The notes: generated by a model from the letters alone, not told the origin. DNA of 64,000 bases from Adineta ricciae (GCA_905250025.1 CAJNOJ010000136.1:66902-130901), one strand, 5' to 3'. Shown: positions 21,103 through 33,934, counted from the stretch's first letter. Numbers and translations: made by a program.

Positions 21103-24100
21103 TTAGATTGAAACTGAATGCTTCGCTTTTTGCTGAAGTCGGTCAAGCACAAGAAATTTATTCGTTAAAAAGCCTTTTTTCGGCACGAACAGTTTTTGTT
21201 GTCGACTGACGCTTCTATGAAATTCAAATCGACCCTTTTGCTTCCAACATGCGATTAGAAAAACTCTCTCCGCAGATTGATCTCGATAAACATGAAAATC
21301 TTTGCTTGAATCGTTATCATTTAGCCATCGAAGATGATTGATCGGTGATTCTTTCAAGTATAATGACTCATTTTCTTCTAATGGGTTATTACACCATTTC
21401 ATACAGACATCGTACATATTCGGTAGAACACATTCTTTGTAGATCTGTTTTTTGATCCATTGACTGTATGAATACGAATGAATAAAAGAACTATTCAAAT
21501 CTTTCTATACCTTAATAGATGATTTATCGTCTTTTGTAATTGATTTAGCTGCTTATTGAGATCAGTTTTCGCATTTAACGATGATTGTGACCTATCCGAT
21601 CTAAAAAAAAGAGAAGTTCGATGAGTAGAACAACTCAGTTCGTCATTGTACGGTATGTGTTGATGGTCAACATCGAAGTCAATTTCAGGAAGGTCTTCAA
21701 AGCCAAACCAGAGACGATCCGAAGGCGGCGAAGGAATATTAAGCAGAAGTACTCCATTTATACTTCGAATATTAATCTATTCAAAGATGAAAAGAAGAGA
21801 TATCGACCTTCATCTCATGGTGAAATAATCTCAGATGAAAATCTCTTCCGAGACAACTGTGATCATCTTTTTTCTTTCTTTTGAAGGACACGGAGAAAGC
21901 TGTCGTGTAATTAACTATAATCAACGTCGACTTATCAAGTGACGAAATTGTGAATAAGAGGAGTTCTTCTTAAGTATTGATGATGACTCTATTTTAATAT
22001 TTAGCTATTAAAAAACAATGCAGCATTCTTCTTTCTCCTCGACTAAATAGAATTATTATTTCATTAGAGCTAATTTAACATGATTGTTATGCAATGTTTC
22101 ATTTGAATTAGGACACACAGGATATCACATACACTGATTCGCATGTTAAGAAGATAATTTATCGAGGAAAATCTGTCTACTGATTCGGATAGAACTTGTT
22201 CTATTTATAGCTATTAAAGCTTTGATGAAAATTGGAATTCATGCGTACTCGAACTAGGTGTTTTTCTCTAAGTTATATTTATTGTAGTTTTACTAAAGAA
22301 ACAGAAAGTGACACTCGTTGATGAAAACTTTCAGTGTCACCAATCTTAATTCAATGACAACTTTGCAGTTTGTATGATTCTAAAGATCGAGTGAGTGATG
22401 TTCATAGAGGAAAGAAGTGAAAGCTGATGACGTATGATAAAGGAGAACATGAGGAAGTGTAAAAACAGCATGTGTCTGTTTCTTTTTTGCGGATGTAACG
22501 TTGAAATGAATCAGATTTCTCAAAATCAGAGATGCGGAAGATAAAAACAAGTGAAGAAATGCAGGGGAAACGCATACCTGTGTTCGCGTGAATGGATCTT
22601 ACCGTGATAGTTAGAATTTTTCTGGTAACTTTTTCTAAAACTTGAAGGTCATCATGAAAATGAAAGATTCTTTGAAACCATAATGATCGAGTATTGGAAT
22701 CGACTTGTTTTTGCAATAAATTAAGTTGAATTGTAAATTCGATTGAAATATTTCCTTGATATGTCAAATTCATTGACGTCCATAGACCATTTTGATTAAA
22801 CCAAACTTGTTTTATGTTCTCAATTGTCGGATAAGTATTATCGAAGGAAAAGTGCGAGAGACGGATCCAATGAATGTAATATGGCAACTTTAAATGTTTC
22901 AATTCATGTCCAAGTTTCGATTTCAGATAGTGTCTCACATGAGGATTTTCATAGAAATTGATTGTGCAACGTGATATGAGAAAATTAATCAAAGAAAGGA
23001 AATATTCGTTTTGTTTGTCTGTTTGTTTCGAGGAGAAGAGAGAAATACGTTCGGTGAATGTTTTCAGCAGACCACGCCAAGGTTTATCATGTAATGAAGT
23101 GGAAGACAAAGTCGTTTGTTTTGTTATGTCTGATGAGATATGTTTCTGAGAGTGAAACTCGTGCTCGATTAGATCGATGAACGATGTTGTCGTATTTTGT
23201 ATGGTGGAATTCTGCAATCGATAAAACCATTCTTCTTTCGATCGCCTTGTCAGTGTGTATAACTGAATTTCATCCTTAAATATCGATAGATCAATATTAT
23301 TCATCGAGATCGAAGATAACGAAATCAGTAGCTGGTAAATATGAAACCGAAGACAAAGTTGTTTAGATTGCAATTCAATCTATTCGGCGACATTACAAGA
23401 AAACAGTCACCGCACAAGGGATGAGATAGAGTTTATGAGATAAACTTGAAAAAGTATTACATCTTCTCGCGTGTTATCCTTGATAAAGCCAGATCATACT
23501 AGCTGGAATAGGTCATGAGATATCTGAATTTCCAGATGAACTTTTGCGTGTAAAGAATCATTAGCATCGGTTTAATGATTCTTACCGTAGAGAACAACCA
23601 TGGAGAAGTTGGTTTTTGTGAATGATATGATGACTTTTTTCTTTTCTCAATACCATATTCATCGAAAAGATGAAGATGAGTTATTACAATTGGTGATTTA
23701 ATTGACCAGTATTTTGATCGATTGACTTGAGGAAGTTTCAAATGAATTTTAGCTTGAAACAGATCGAAAATCATCACTTCTGAGAACGTAACTCGATGGC
23801 GAGTGAGTTGATTGATATTTTTCAAGTGTTTTGACGTGAAATGAATGAGTAAATACTGGTTATACAATTTTAAATAGATCAGTTGTGGTTTATCACGATT
23901 TGAAACTTTAGTTCGAGTAACAATGACTCCGAACATCCATACGGTAGAACATGAGAGTTTTTCTGACGGGATTGTTAGAATATCTGATTTAGCTGCTTTG
24001 AATGAAAAGAGCAGCGAGGAGATTCGATGAAGCTGTTTATTGGTTGTTTTCAATGTAAAAATACGAGTGAGAAGGAAAGCAAATGGAATTGAGATTAGAA

Positions 24101-24149
24101 TACCAATGAGGCAAATGAATAAATGAGAGAAGAAAACAACGAAATCCAT
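21103..24149 (-). CDS. TEX2: TEX2-like SMP-domain lipid-transfer protein
   Basis: Four exons (23586-24149, 22603-23331, 21511-21776, 21103-21490) join in phase to 648 residues. Residues 1-35 form an N-terminal membrane segment or hairpin. A PH-like region follows (WMFGVIVTRTKVS, then TLTRRSKEEWFYRL). An SMP domain comes next: ISRCTINFYENPHVRHYL, LPYYIHWIRLSHFSF, then GLWTSMNLTYQGN. After it come GVLLLNIPSPPSDRLWFGF and WIKKQIYKECVLPNMYD, both hallmark TEX2 strings. Family members sit at ER contact sites and move lipids between membranes. The Lys/Arg-rich tail of about 90 residues is not recognised. The protein is shorter than vertebrate TEX2 because the long disordered N-terminal region is missing. 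Confidence 0.9.
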
Positions 24150-24773
24150 GGATAACCAAACGCGCTTCTTCGAAATTTATTCGATTATCAGTTAATAACA
24201 AACAGGAATTTGTAACTTACACAAGAATAACCATGATGATCCCGGATGGTCTTGATTTCTAATTTTGAAACCCAATACCGAATAAACTAATACTTTAGGA
24301 TAATGAACGGAATTGCTTTATATTTGAACTCGATTAGAGAAACTGGAGCTTTTCAAATACTATTACTACTAACTAAGAAAAATACAAAGTACGGAACAGA
24401 TAAATCTAATCTCTTTGTTGCATGGGTATAAAGATTAAAAGCATAAATTGATAAACGAAGGAATGATGATTTCTAACAAAAGATAACTAGTTGTCAAGCA
24501 AGCAGATGCTTCGAGTACATGTATTTTGTTCTCATACACGGCGAATCTTATCTGATATCATTCTTTGTTCTTCTACTCAGTACATTGCCACTCCCTTCAT
24601 TTCTTTCTTTGTCGGTCATATTCTTCGGTCAATTCTTCAACTTCCAAAACATTCTCGTAGCATCTTTGCATTCGAAGTTTTGAGTATATATACATTAAAA
24701 TTCACCTTCTAGAAAAACTAATTAATCAACGATCAGTAATTAACACTAGAGTTATCGAAAAATACAATTAGAG
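24150..24773. promoter_or_regulatory. Intergenic region of a divergent pair (TEX2-like / ACCS-like)
   Basis: Divergent starts at 24149 (minus) and 24774 (plus) place both promoters in this AT-rich 624-base segment. I saw no distinct motif. ORFs in it are shadows. Confidence 0.5.
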
Positions 24774-26045
24774 ATGCCGATGTACTCGAATCGCGCTAAA
24801 CTTATGGACGATGATTGTTCCTTACTTCTTTGGTATAAATCACGTGTTCAATTAAACCAATACGATGAAAAACAAAATCCACAGGGTATTTGTAACTTGG
24901 GTGTTGCGGAAAATCATCTCTGCGAGGAAGAATTAATTGCAAAAATGAGATCAGTATCTTCGTGGTCAGGTCAATTCAATTACTATCCAGATTCGTCAGG
25001 TGAATTTCCATTCCGTCAACGACTCTGCGCATTTTTTAGCGAAACATTCTGTTCAATGCAAACAACACTTGATCCCGCTCGTATGCTTATCTCCAGTGGT
25101 GTCAGTGGTACTATTGCTTTGCTTTCCGTACTTATCGCTGATGCTGGTGATGTTTTTCTCATTGCCTCCCCTTATTACACTGCATTCGACTTTGACGTTG
25201 CTGCTATGGCACGAAATTCATTGATTAAATGTCCATTGTTGAATCAAGACATCGGCGAATTCAGCTTATCGGTGGAAATCTTCAAGCAAGGTTATGAGAG
25301 CGCTGTAGCACAAAATCTTCGACCACGTGCCATTGTTCTAGTTAACCCACACAATCCTTTGGGTGATATCTACGATGAAGCGGTTATGCAACCAATTCTT
25401 GAGTTTGCCGCTGAGAAACGGCTCCACGTCATTGTGGATGAAATCTATGCATTGAGTGTTTTCCAGAATCAAAGACCATTCAAGTCTATCTTAAACTATA
25501 CATCGATACCAGATCCAGAAAGAACTCATTTTCTTTGGTCGTTTAGTAAAGATTTCGCTTTAAGCGGCACGCGCGTTGGTGTTCTCTATGCAGGAACGAA
25601 AGACATATGCCGTGTCGGTACTAAGCTTAACTTTCTTATGGTACCATCGAGTGCAATTCAAATGACACTGAAATTAATACTTGACGACCGTGAATGGACA
25701 AATGCATACTTGAAACTGAACCAATGCAGATTAACCGAACAGTATCAATATGCAAAAAATCAAATTGAACAGATGGATAAACGAATTCGTATTCGCGACG
25801 CTCAAGCTGGCCTTTTCCTTTGGATTGACTTTCGATCAATTCTTACGAAAGTCACATTCGAAGAAGAACATAAATTATTCGACGAATTCTTTAATCATGG
25901 CATCTACATAACCAACGGTTTAACCATTGGCTGTTCTGAACCGGGCTGGTTTCGAATGGTTTTTACAGTAAAAAATAAATGGATTCAAGAAGGCATCGAA
26001 CGTATGAAACAAGCTTTGAATACTTATAAATTATCTTCTTCGTAA
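24774..26045 (+). CDS. ACCS: 1-Aminocyclopropane-1-carboxylate synthase-like PLP enzyme
   Basis: A single exon gives 423 residues, the usual size for class I/II aminotransferases. Motifs in order: GICNLGVAENHLCEEEL near residue 38, NYYPDSSGEFPFRQ near 75, ISSGVSGTIALL (cofactor phosphate side), NPHNPLGDIYDE near 197 (PLP Asn), VIVDEIYALSVF near 220, and SFSKDFALSGTRVGVLY near 257. The last contains the PLP Schiff-base lysine. The C-terminus has GLFLWIDF and FRMVFTV. The NPxNPLG/EIYALSVF/SKDF pattern is that of the ACC synthase-like subfamily (animal ACCS, plant and fungal ACS). Animal members are not established ethylene-precursor makers, so the reaction is uncertain. The lack of introns is unusual here. 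Confidence 0.92.
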   Translation: MPMYSNRAKLMDDDCSLLLWYKSRVQLNQYDEKQNPQGICNLGVAENHLCEEELIAKMRSVSSWSGQFNYYPDSSGEFPFRQRLCAFFSETFCSMQTTLDPARMLISSGVSGTIALLSVLIADAGDVFLIASPYYTAFDFDVAAMARNSLIKCPLLNQDIGEFSLSVEIFKQGYESAVAQNLRPRAIVLVNPHNPLGDIYDEAVMQPILEFAAEKRLHVIVDEIYALSVFQNQRPFKSILNYTSIPDPERTHFLWSFSKDFALSGTRVGVLYAGTKDICRVGTKLNFLMVPSSAIQMTLKLILDDREWTNAYLKLNQCRLTEQYQYAKNQIEQMDKRIRIRDAQAGLFLWIDFRSILTKVTFEEEHKLFDEFFNHGIYITNGLTIGCSEPGWFRMVFTVKNKWIQEGIERMKQALNTYKLSSS

Positions 26046-26437
26046 ACTACTTTAAATAAAATTTCGATAATGTCATCACTTGACATATGTTTTCTATCGT
26101 TTTCGCGATAAATACAGTCATACTTGCCATTTTCACACACTGAATAGGTCAAGACAATGTGAATCATCAAGCATCTGCCATATATTCTGTATAAGAATCA
26201 GAATTAATACCTCTTTCGCCTCTTCGTTAACCATCGAAATCATAAATTATTGATTTTTATTCATTCATATACACAAGGAAAAAATAGAATAAACATAGTT
26301 CTACATGCATACAATTGTATTTCAATTGTTGTGTCATAATCAATCATAGAAAACGAAAATCTTGTCAAGTAGTTTGTTGTCTTACTATCAAAGAAAAATC
26401 TTGTCTTTGTTGCTTGGTGCATTTAATACGTACATGT
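26046..26437. other. 3' intergenic region of a convergent pair
   Basis: Between the ACCS-like stop (plus) and the RASGEF1 stop (minus). AT-rich with AATAAA-like strings just after 26045. No gene seen. Confidence 0.55.
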
Positions 26438-29164
26438 TCAAAAACCTAACTTTGTCCTACAATCAAATACTAACCAATGAATAGAATTCACGATGAAGAA
26501 CTTTACCTTAGAGATCGTAATTGATCACGATCATTATCTGTTTCTGGTGGTTCACACTCGAAACTTGCTGCCATCAATGCTAAAAGAAAATACTCTTCTC
26601 ATCATCATTGGATTACTCGATCAAAACACATACAATCTTCACTGAACACAGGACTAGTAACAACATAATTGATAATGCTTTCATAACGAGTAAACGAACA
26701 CTGAAAACATCTTGTTAATAATATGATCAGAATTGTCTAGTCGCGAACTTACTTTACTCGATTTGCATCGCATAAATTCTTCGGAAATAAATCGAGCAAG
26801 AATATAAAATTTCTACAAGAACATGAACATTTGCGTTCAATCGACAAGTTATTAAGCGATAAACTTTACCTTTAGATTAAGTTCTTCCTTTCCATTGTCA
26901 TTCATAATTATATCCGATGAGCGAACTTTGATAAAATACACATCGCGCAAAAAGATGCTCAAAAATGGTATAATGACCTCGAAACGATGCAATTAATCAA
27001 CTTATCTTAAACATAAATTCAATCTTACCATGCCCGATTGCCAATGATGTTTTTCAGCTCGTTGCATTGCTGCTTTCACAATCGATCGATATATACAGAA
27101 GTTCTTACTTGGATTCATGTACTTTTCTAATGTATCTAATTTGGCACGATTGGCTTTACTCCACTAAAAATTGACAATTCGCATTTCGTCCCTTTGTTCA
27201 ATAACGCTGTTCACATACCGTTTTCTTCAAACGTTTAACTGGCAACATATTTAGACCGCCTAGGTAAATAAAACATACGTTATGTTAGAATTTCCTCTAC
27301 GATCAAGTGATTAAACAGCATTCATGATACATACGAAGGAGAAAAGGATCAACTAACAAAATATGTCGTTTCCTCAAGGTTCTATCTTTCAAGTGTACAA
27401 CAAATGTTAATGAGATGTTGCTCTTTAGAAATTGAATGAACATCAATGAGATCTTTAATCTTACCTAAAATTCCCATCATTGAATTGAAATTTCCGGTAT
27501 TAAAGCATTCTAAAGCTGCATCAATAAAATAATTCAAAAGTTTAACACGTATGTGTCGCTTTAAATGTTTGATGATCTCGGTGGTAACGAACAATGATAA
27601 ACGATTACTCCAGTTGATATAAGCTTCGAGACAAGATGTCCACGGTAGCGAGGAAGACGATTTTTTCGATTCTGCATCTGACGTCGATGATGAATCAGAC
27701 GAACGCATGTGAATGAACTCTTCAGCACCAATAGCTTTCAACCGATCCTATAGAGCAGAGTTTAGTTAAGAATGAGTTCTTATACAGGTAGAGTTACTAA
27801 TTCAATATGGGTTAATTGATGTGCGAATTCTTTCGGACATGGACATTGCTCGTAAATATCCGTCTAAAACAAAGAGAGACAAACACGAGAGAAATGAAAT
27901 GATATTCTATCGATGGAGAACAAACAGTTAACGCTGAAGTTGTTAAACGATTGGATATTTCGTTTTCAATTAATTGTAAATATTGTTCGTATCGTTCGAG
28001 AATGTTTAGCTAAATAGAGACAATTACAATGGAGCGAGTTTAAATTCGATATCGTTACTTTTGTTGAAATGTCGGATAGAAGTAGTTTTATATTTGGAGT
28101 AAACATTGGATCGAGTTTAATGATTTGATTTGTCACACAGTCGAGTTGATTCATCAGAGTTGGTGTTCGAAAATCATATGAGAAAGTTTTCGTCCAATGT
28201 ATCAACATGGTCAGATAATTTAAAATCAAATTCGTTCGTTGTTCCTATGCGTGTCAAGATCAGATGCGAATAGATTTCAAATCTTTCTTACTTGAAAAAT
28301 GTGTGCGAGATTACTAAACACTGTTCTTGCTATTTGATTAAATAGTAAAGTCGGATTGAGATGCGTTCGAACGCAGAGAAGAGTTGGATAGAGGAACGTG
28401 ATCTGACAAAAAAGAAGAAGAAGAAGCAAAATTACATGTATTTTCATAGGAGAATACGATTGTTACTTCTGGTGTACAGTTTGATGTTGGAGTTATACGT
28501 TCGATTAAGTCATCAAGAGTGATCGAATCAGTGCGAACGGTTGAAAAATCTGGTCCTGGTGTAGGTGAACGAAATGTTGTTTCATCATTATTATAACCAT
28601 ATCGATGTTTATCGTCCAATAGTGAAGGTTGCTTGAAAATAAGAATACAGATTTCGATTTAAAAGTGTTCATTTAATGACAGTGACTCACTAGAACGTTT
28701 TCATAGTGTAATGGTGCTTTGTTGGGCAGAGTGGAAGTTGGACGAAAGACAGCTGTTCGAACGAAATATTTCGGATTTGAATAAGAAAATGACATATCCG
28801 ATGGACAGGGACTTGCACGATTCATATTCAAACTCGTTTGACTTGCGGTACGTGGCATATGTTGTTCAAATATCGGAAGAGTCGCAGTTGTCGTAGTTGT
28901 TGACGATGAAACACTATCGACACTGTGTGTACGAGGATTTGAATGATGACGAAAGTATCGAAAATCCGGAGACAACGCTTCTGGTACGGGCTGTGGTGGT
29001 GGAGAATGAGGCTGCCAACCTGCATACGATCCGTTGCGATGTTGATTGAAATAAGCTTTTCTTAATAGTTTTTCTCGCTTTTCTCTTGCCGTACCGAGAA
29101 ACATTCCATGACTTGATGATGATATCGAAGAGTTGTTGCTACTACTGCCATATCGATGATGCAT
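26438..29164 (-). CDS. RASGEF1: RASGEF1-family Ras guanine-nucleotide exchange factor
   Basis: About thirteen minus-strand exons. The N-terminus (start ATG 29164) is disordered and Ser/Pro-rich. A RasGEF N-terminal module follows (DSITLDDLIERITPT, ITFLYPTLLCVRTHLNPT, ILNYLTMLIHWTKTF). The CDC25 catalytic domain comes next: LTHIELDRLKAIGAEEF, WTSCLEAYINWSNRLS, GNFNSMMGIL, GLNMLPVKRLKKTW, PFLSIFLRDVYFIK. The end is SLMAASFECEPPETDNDRDQ, then LRSLRTKLGF and a stop in a tiny last exon (26438-26456). The LEAYxxWxNRLS and LRSLR tail place it in RASGEF1, which acts on Rap/Ras GTPases. A Ser-rich insertion (about residues DSSSTSDAESKKSSSS) splits the catalytic domain. Confidence 0.92.
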
Positions 29165-29439
29165 TCTTTTCGAATCCTAGAATAGCAAAAAAAAGAACGA
29201 GCGACATTTTATGGTTTCATCATGCAAAATACATCAAAAATGAAGTGTAAAGACACTTGAATGTATGTAAGGCATACATATATATATATGTGAATAAATA
29301 GAGGAAAAAAATCGACGCATGAATGAAAAAGAAGTTAAATGAAACTGTTTTTTCTTCATCAATTTTTTTTCATTTGCTTATTTATTTGTTCGAAGTAATC
29401 AAATATATTACTGAAAATCAAATTACGAATCAAATACGT

Positions 29440-30339
29440 TTACCAAGCAATTATGCCGGGTGTGTATTTTTCAATTAAGGACAAATAATACGGTTTAAGT
29501 TCTTCGATGTTCGGTAAATCATGATCATCCTTAGTATATAAATCGAATTTTTGAAACCGACGGACCCATTCTAACATGCGAACATCCTTTTCATTGCACA
29601 AATACATGTAATCATTGCCTGTATGCCTAAAAGATTAATAGTATTAAGCAGAAAGAACTTCATGTCAAAATCGAAGCAAAAAAGAAAACTCGTACCAAGG
29701 ATAAAACGAATGATATCGTATAATATATAAACCTTCATCGGGTATGGTGCATGTTGGATGATTAATCAAAACACGATAGAGATACTCATCATGTCCCCAT
29801 GACATCAGACACCGATCAAGACCACAATGGGGTGTGTACATGCCAAATTTTGTCGAGTAAATCTCGTTATTTAAATCAGGATTATTTTCAAATGTCGATT
29901 GACGATATACAATTTTCTCACTGAATTCACACCCGACAGGAAATGTATCGCCTACGACAGCCCATTGTGGTTCGTTGTAGAGGGCCAGGATTTTCCCACA
30001 ATCGTGAATTAGACCAACAAGATGGAACCAATCTTGGTCTGGATAGACTTTTCGAATGCCTTCAGCTGTTTGAAAAGCATGGTAGATGTTAGGTACATCA
30101 ACATCCGGGTCACTTTCATCGACAACTGCATTGAGTTTTTCCAAAACTTCATACATGGTCAGCCGCACATGATCAAAATTCAACCAACGATCGTGCTGTT
30201 GCCGAACGAAATCTACACATTGATGTGTATGCATTTGTTTGTATGTATTGAATACACGTTGGGCAATGGGCATATCATTGTCTGTCGGATTTTCGACATA
30301 GTATCGAAAGCTACTCGTGGGTATTTTTGTTTGCAGCAT
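29440..30339 (-). CDS. MIOX: Myo-inositol oxygenase
   Basis: Two exons (29696-30339, 29440-29626) give 276 residues, close to the animal enzyme's length. It converts myo-inositol to D-glucuronate using a mixed-valence di-iron centre and O2. All six metal-ligand contexts are visible: YHAFQTAEGIRK, LIHDCGKI (His-Asp), SWGHDEY, RYHSFYPWH and QKFDLYTK. The strings QWAVVGDTFPVGC and PHCGLDRCLMSWG are near-identical to vertebrate MIOX as I recall it. I chose the ATG at 30339; a longer frame upstream begins only with TTG. It lies downstream of RASGEF1's start, on the same strand. Confidence 0.97.
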
Positions 30340-31299
30340 GTTTTCGAAAAAATTTTTTTTTGTACGAGAAAACAAAGTTTATATAAGTTCGAAAAGCGAT
30401 AGCTCATCTCATTAATTGATAAGAGTGTTATACTTTCGAAAATAAACTATAATCAAATGATAAAACTTAACTTACTTCGTGTGCCGTGTTTTTTTCGGCT
30501 TGCACTTCACAGTCAGTTGCTTTTGTAAATGAATATGCAGATAAGTGTCGACAATAATATTTTCGTGTCTAACCTTGATCGATTGTGAATAATTCAAACG
30601 TATCCTAATGGTGCAATGAAACGAATGTAAAACGAAATCTAACTGATCATCTTTATCCTTCTGTTGTTAATGTCCTCAATGATCATTTACTTAACGAAAA
30701 CTTAAATTCGTCATTCTTTTCTGTCTTGCTCTTTCTCTCTTTATTCACCTTTTTTTCTTCGCATTCTCTTTCTTTTCGTTTGTCTTGGTCGAGGCCGGAT
30801 GTACAATCGATTTAGATGCAGTTTCGTCGGTATTTTTTCTTTCGTTTCTTTTGGGAAGTAAAGAAATGAATCAAACACATTATGTATGCAAACTCGCATT
30901 ATTGGCGAGGATGATAATAGTGCTAACGTTTTTGCCAAATAACAAAACTTGAAAGAAACTGTAATTACATAAACTCCTGTGTAGATTTCATAGTACGAAT
31001 AGAGAGAAAAGAAAAAACGACAGAACGAACGAACGAATCAATTCGCGAGGATTGATAGAAGAGAAAATCTGTTGCATATTTCATTATGTGATAGTTTAAC
31101 TCTTAATTAAATACAATGAGAATTAACGAAACAAGTAAAGATGAGTTGGCGTACATGTGAAATCTTTTTGTCCACACTTGTCTCGCCGTTCGACAATGTC
31201 TGTATGTTTACTCTCATATTAGAAAATGCACGTAAATGCATAAAAACAATAGAAGACATGGAGAAAGAAAGAAGAAAAAAAAAAGAAGTGACGTTAATA
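30340..31299. other. Intergenic region upstream of MIOX
   Basis: AT-rich, with GA- and TC-rich tracts around 30720-30850 and 31255-31285. It holds the MIOX promoter and the 3' UTR of the Ly6-like gene. No gene supported. Confidence 0.5.
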
Positions 31300-31824
31300 C
31301 TAAGAAAATATCCTTTTGAGTCCAATTAAAATAATCAATTGTAAGGTAATAAGAAGAACAAAGTACGAGAAAGTCGTTGGATGTGATGAACCCGTATTAC
31401 ACATTTCTTTTGCACACATACAAAACCGACCGATGGTAAAGTTCGAGCCTGTTGTATGTCGGTAACAAACATCGATTTTGGGTAAACGATAAAGAAAATA
31501 GTCGTTCAAACAGCCTCGGCGTACAAATGTTTGATTGGTTGATGTCCCATCGAAATGAAAGAATTTCACACAATAATCAGAACATTCCACTGTACGATTA
31601 GCACGAGTTATTTTGAACGGATCATTACAATAGTCGTCCACACGTGAATCACATTGGTAACAAACAAATTTGGCCATTGTACATGTTTCTTTCGCGACGA
31701 CAACGAGTAACGTTCGTAATTGTTGAATAAATATCGACAGATAAATTTGCGATAGCTACGAAATTCAAAAAAGATCAGAAAGAGATCACTGCAGTGTTCA
31801 AGATTGTATACATACCAATTTCAT
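31300..31824 (-). CDS. Ly6/quiver (sleepless)-type GPI-anchored protein
   Basis: A 9-base first exon coding Met-Lys-Leu (31816-31824) joins in phase 0 to exon 31300-31755, giving 154 residues. After a hydrophobic leader comes one three-finger domain: VCYQCDSRVDDYCNDPF, VECSDYCVKFF, VRRGCLNDY, VCYRH, GRFCMCAKEMCN. The Cys spacing and final CxCxxxxCN match the quiver/sleepless class of Ly6 proteins. A C-terminal hydrophobic segment (YFVLLITLQLIILIG) fits a GPI signal. Family members modulate channels and receptors at the cell surface. The leader is less typical than usual, so the exact start is the weak point. Confidence 0.82.
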
Positions 31825-33067
31825 CGTTTGCAATCATTAGAAAACATGATTAGTAAATAGAAAACGGAGAATGCGCATTAGTTTCAATCATGATGATAAT
31901 CAAGTCATTCAGAGCATATCTATAACGATTAAATGAAAGATTAGTTAGAAATACAATGAATCCTAGACAATAAACGTTATATCCGACCTTGTTTTGATTG
32001 GTTTCTATGGTGTGTGTGTGTGAGAGATAGAACGACAGTTTGTTTCAGACTATTATCATGATCATCTTCAATAGTATGAATTTGGGCTAAGCGCGACGAC
32101 TATCTTCTATCTGTTATTTCCGTTGCGCTTTTCTTCTTATTTTCTTTCTATGCGCTTCGTCATCACCAATATGAGAACATATTGGATCTAATGCATTGCG
32201 TTCTTCTTTCTCCTCTTTTCTATCTATCTAACTCTCTTTCAATATAGAGATATATTGTCCTAAGTCTCGCTAATAGTCGTCTTATTCTAGTGCGACAATT
32301 CAGTGCATATTGCCCTATTAAACTCGATACTTCGCAAGAGTAATGTCAAAAGGATGGAAACTAAGATTTCGTCTGACCGATAAGGAAGATATGTGAATGT
32401 GAATGCTCAGTCATGCATGGATACCGAATGAAGAATCTCATGTTCTATTAAAATTAGTGATCTTCATAGTCTCTCATTTTCCTTCTTTTTTTTTGTACTA
32501 ATGAATAATGAAGAGTGAGTGTTCTTCCATGGGGAAATTCTCATTTGTAGTCGTTCGTCATCATTATCGTTCGCATTCTCGTCATCATCGTTGTCATCAA
32601 TAAATATGAAGAATTATGGAGAATGAAGGAAATAATAGTGCTCGATCATCGATTCATATTACATTATTCGTTCTCTCGCTTCCCTTGTTTAGTCAAAGTG
32701 ATTTCTTCCTCTTACAGATGGTATTCTAATAGTTTACAAGCATCCTGGAAGAAAAATAACTATGTTCTAGCACCGACACGAAGACTTACTAAGTAACACT
32801 GCGATCGTTTTCGAACGTTCAAAGATAAAACTCATCAGTTTTCATATTAGCAACGGGCTTTTAACTTTGTTCCTACTTCCACCATTGATGCCGTCTGTCA
32901 TGTCTGCATCATTGCGTGTATACATATCTATGTTTTCCATCTGTAGACACCGACTTTTTTTCTTTTCCTTTTTCTTACTTTTTCTCCTGTTGATGACTTA
33001 CCGTTTGATGTAATGAACAAACTACTCAAAAGAAACGTCTATTTTGCTGAGCATTTCTTCACTCTAC

Positions 33068-33090
33068 GCGTGCGCGCGCACACACACACA
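33068..33090. repeat. (GC)n(CA)n dinucleotide tract
   Basis: An alternating purine-pyrimidine run of about 23 bases changing from GC to CA repeats. Such tracts can adopt Z-DNA, but nothing here shows a function. Confidence 0.85.
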
Positions 33091-33602
33091 GTTTCTCTTC
33101 CCTTTGTCTGTCACCCTCAATAGACATTTTAGTATTACTCTTCTCGTAAGAGAGCAAAACGATTTTGTTTCCAATAGAAATTCGAACAAACAATAAGCAA
33201 GAAGAAGAAAAAAAAGGAAAGACGAGAAGAAACAAGTCTCTTCTAAACATTACTGACACTAAGTCAGGGAGATGTTCCTCGTTACTGTCTGTTTTTTTTT
33301 CGGGGGCTATCGCAATCGATTATTTGATGTCGAGACAAATGATGGAAATACATAGAAATATTTCTCGCGATTTGTTTTTCCGTATATACAGTTGCCAATG
33401 ACCTCGAAATCTGTTTCACATTGATCGAAACACGACCGGATACTTTAATCTATTGAACAGATCACTCGACTAGCTAGAGAATGTAGGCATTGTTAATGCG
33501 TTTTTTTTCATTCATCATTTATTACCTAGTTTGGTTTCCGGTATAGTTATTATGGTATTGAAGTAATATGAATGCGAACATTGAACTACATTGGAATAGA
33601 CA

Positions 33603-33632
33603 GAAGAAGAAGAAGAAGGAGAAGAAGAAGAA
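33603..33632. repeat. GAA trinucleotide tract
   Basis: About ten GAA units with one interruption, in noncoding sequence. Confidence 0.85.
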
Positions 33633-33934
33633 CTCTAATAATTCTACTTCGAATGACAGAAATAATCTTTGTCTAGATTTGTCTCATGATATGTCAATAA
33701 GTTTTTTTTCTCTTTAAGTCAACTTCTTCATTCAGTAGATTGCTGATCAGACAAGATTTTCATTTATTAAGAAAAGATTCCACGAAAGAAAAGAAATTAA
33801 TATCATTGAACAAGGAATAAGAAAGATTTATCACAACAATAATAGATATTCTTTCGATTCTCGACTTCACATGTCCGCATTGAGGAAAAGCAAAACCGAG
33901 TTATACAAGCAAATTGCTTTTTTGTCTAAACTAT

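Larger units (their letters stand above)
31825..33934. other. 2.1-kb stretch without a supported gene
   Basis: AT-rich sequence upstream of the Ly6-like gene and downstream of the mannosidase stop. It includes a GC/CA dinucleotide tract (33068-33090), a GAA tract (33603-33632) and TTTC-rich runs. The few ORFs are short and low-complexity. Confidence 0.55.

Noticed and set aside
22402-22602. Extension of the TEX2 SMP exon to the ORF end
   Set aside because: The ORF continues, but the donor at 22603/22602 joins in phase to GVLLLNIP at 21776 and restores the conserved TEX2 order; the read-through has no similarity.
31825-33934. Possible hidden gene in the 2.1-kb gap
   Set aside because: No frame longer than about 80 residues with normal composition, and no chain of exons with matching phases was found.
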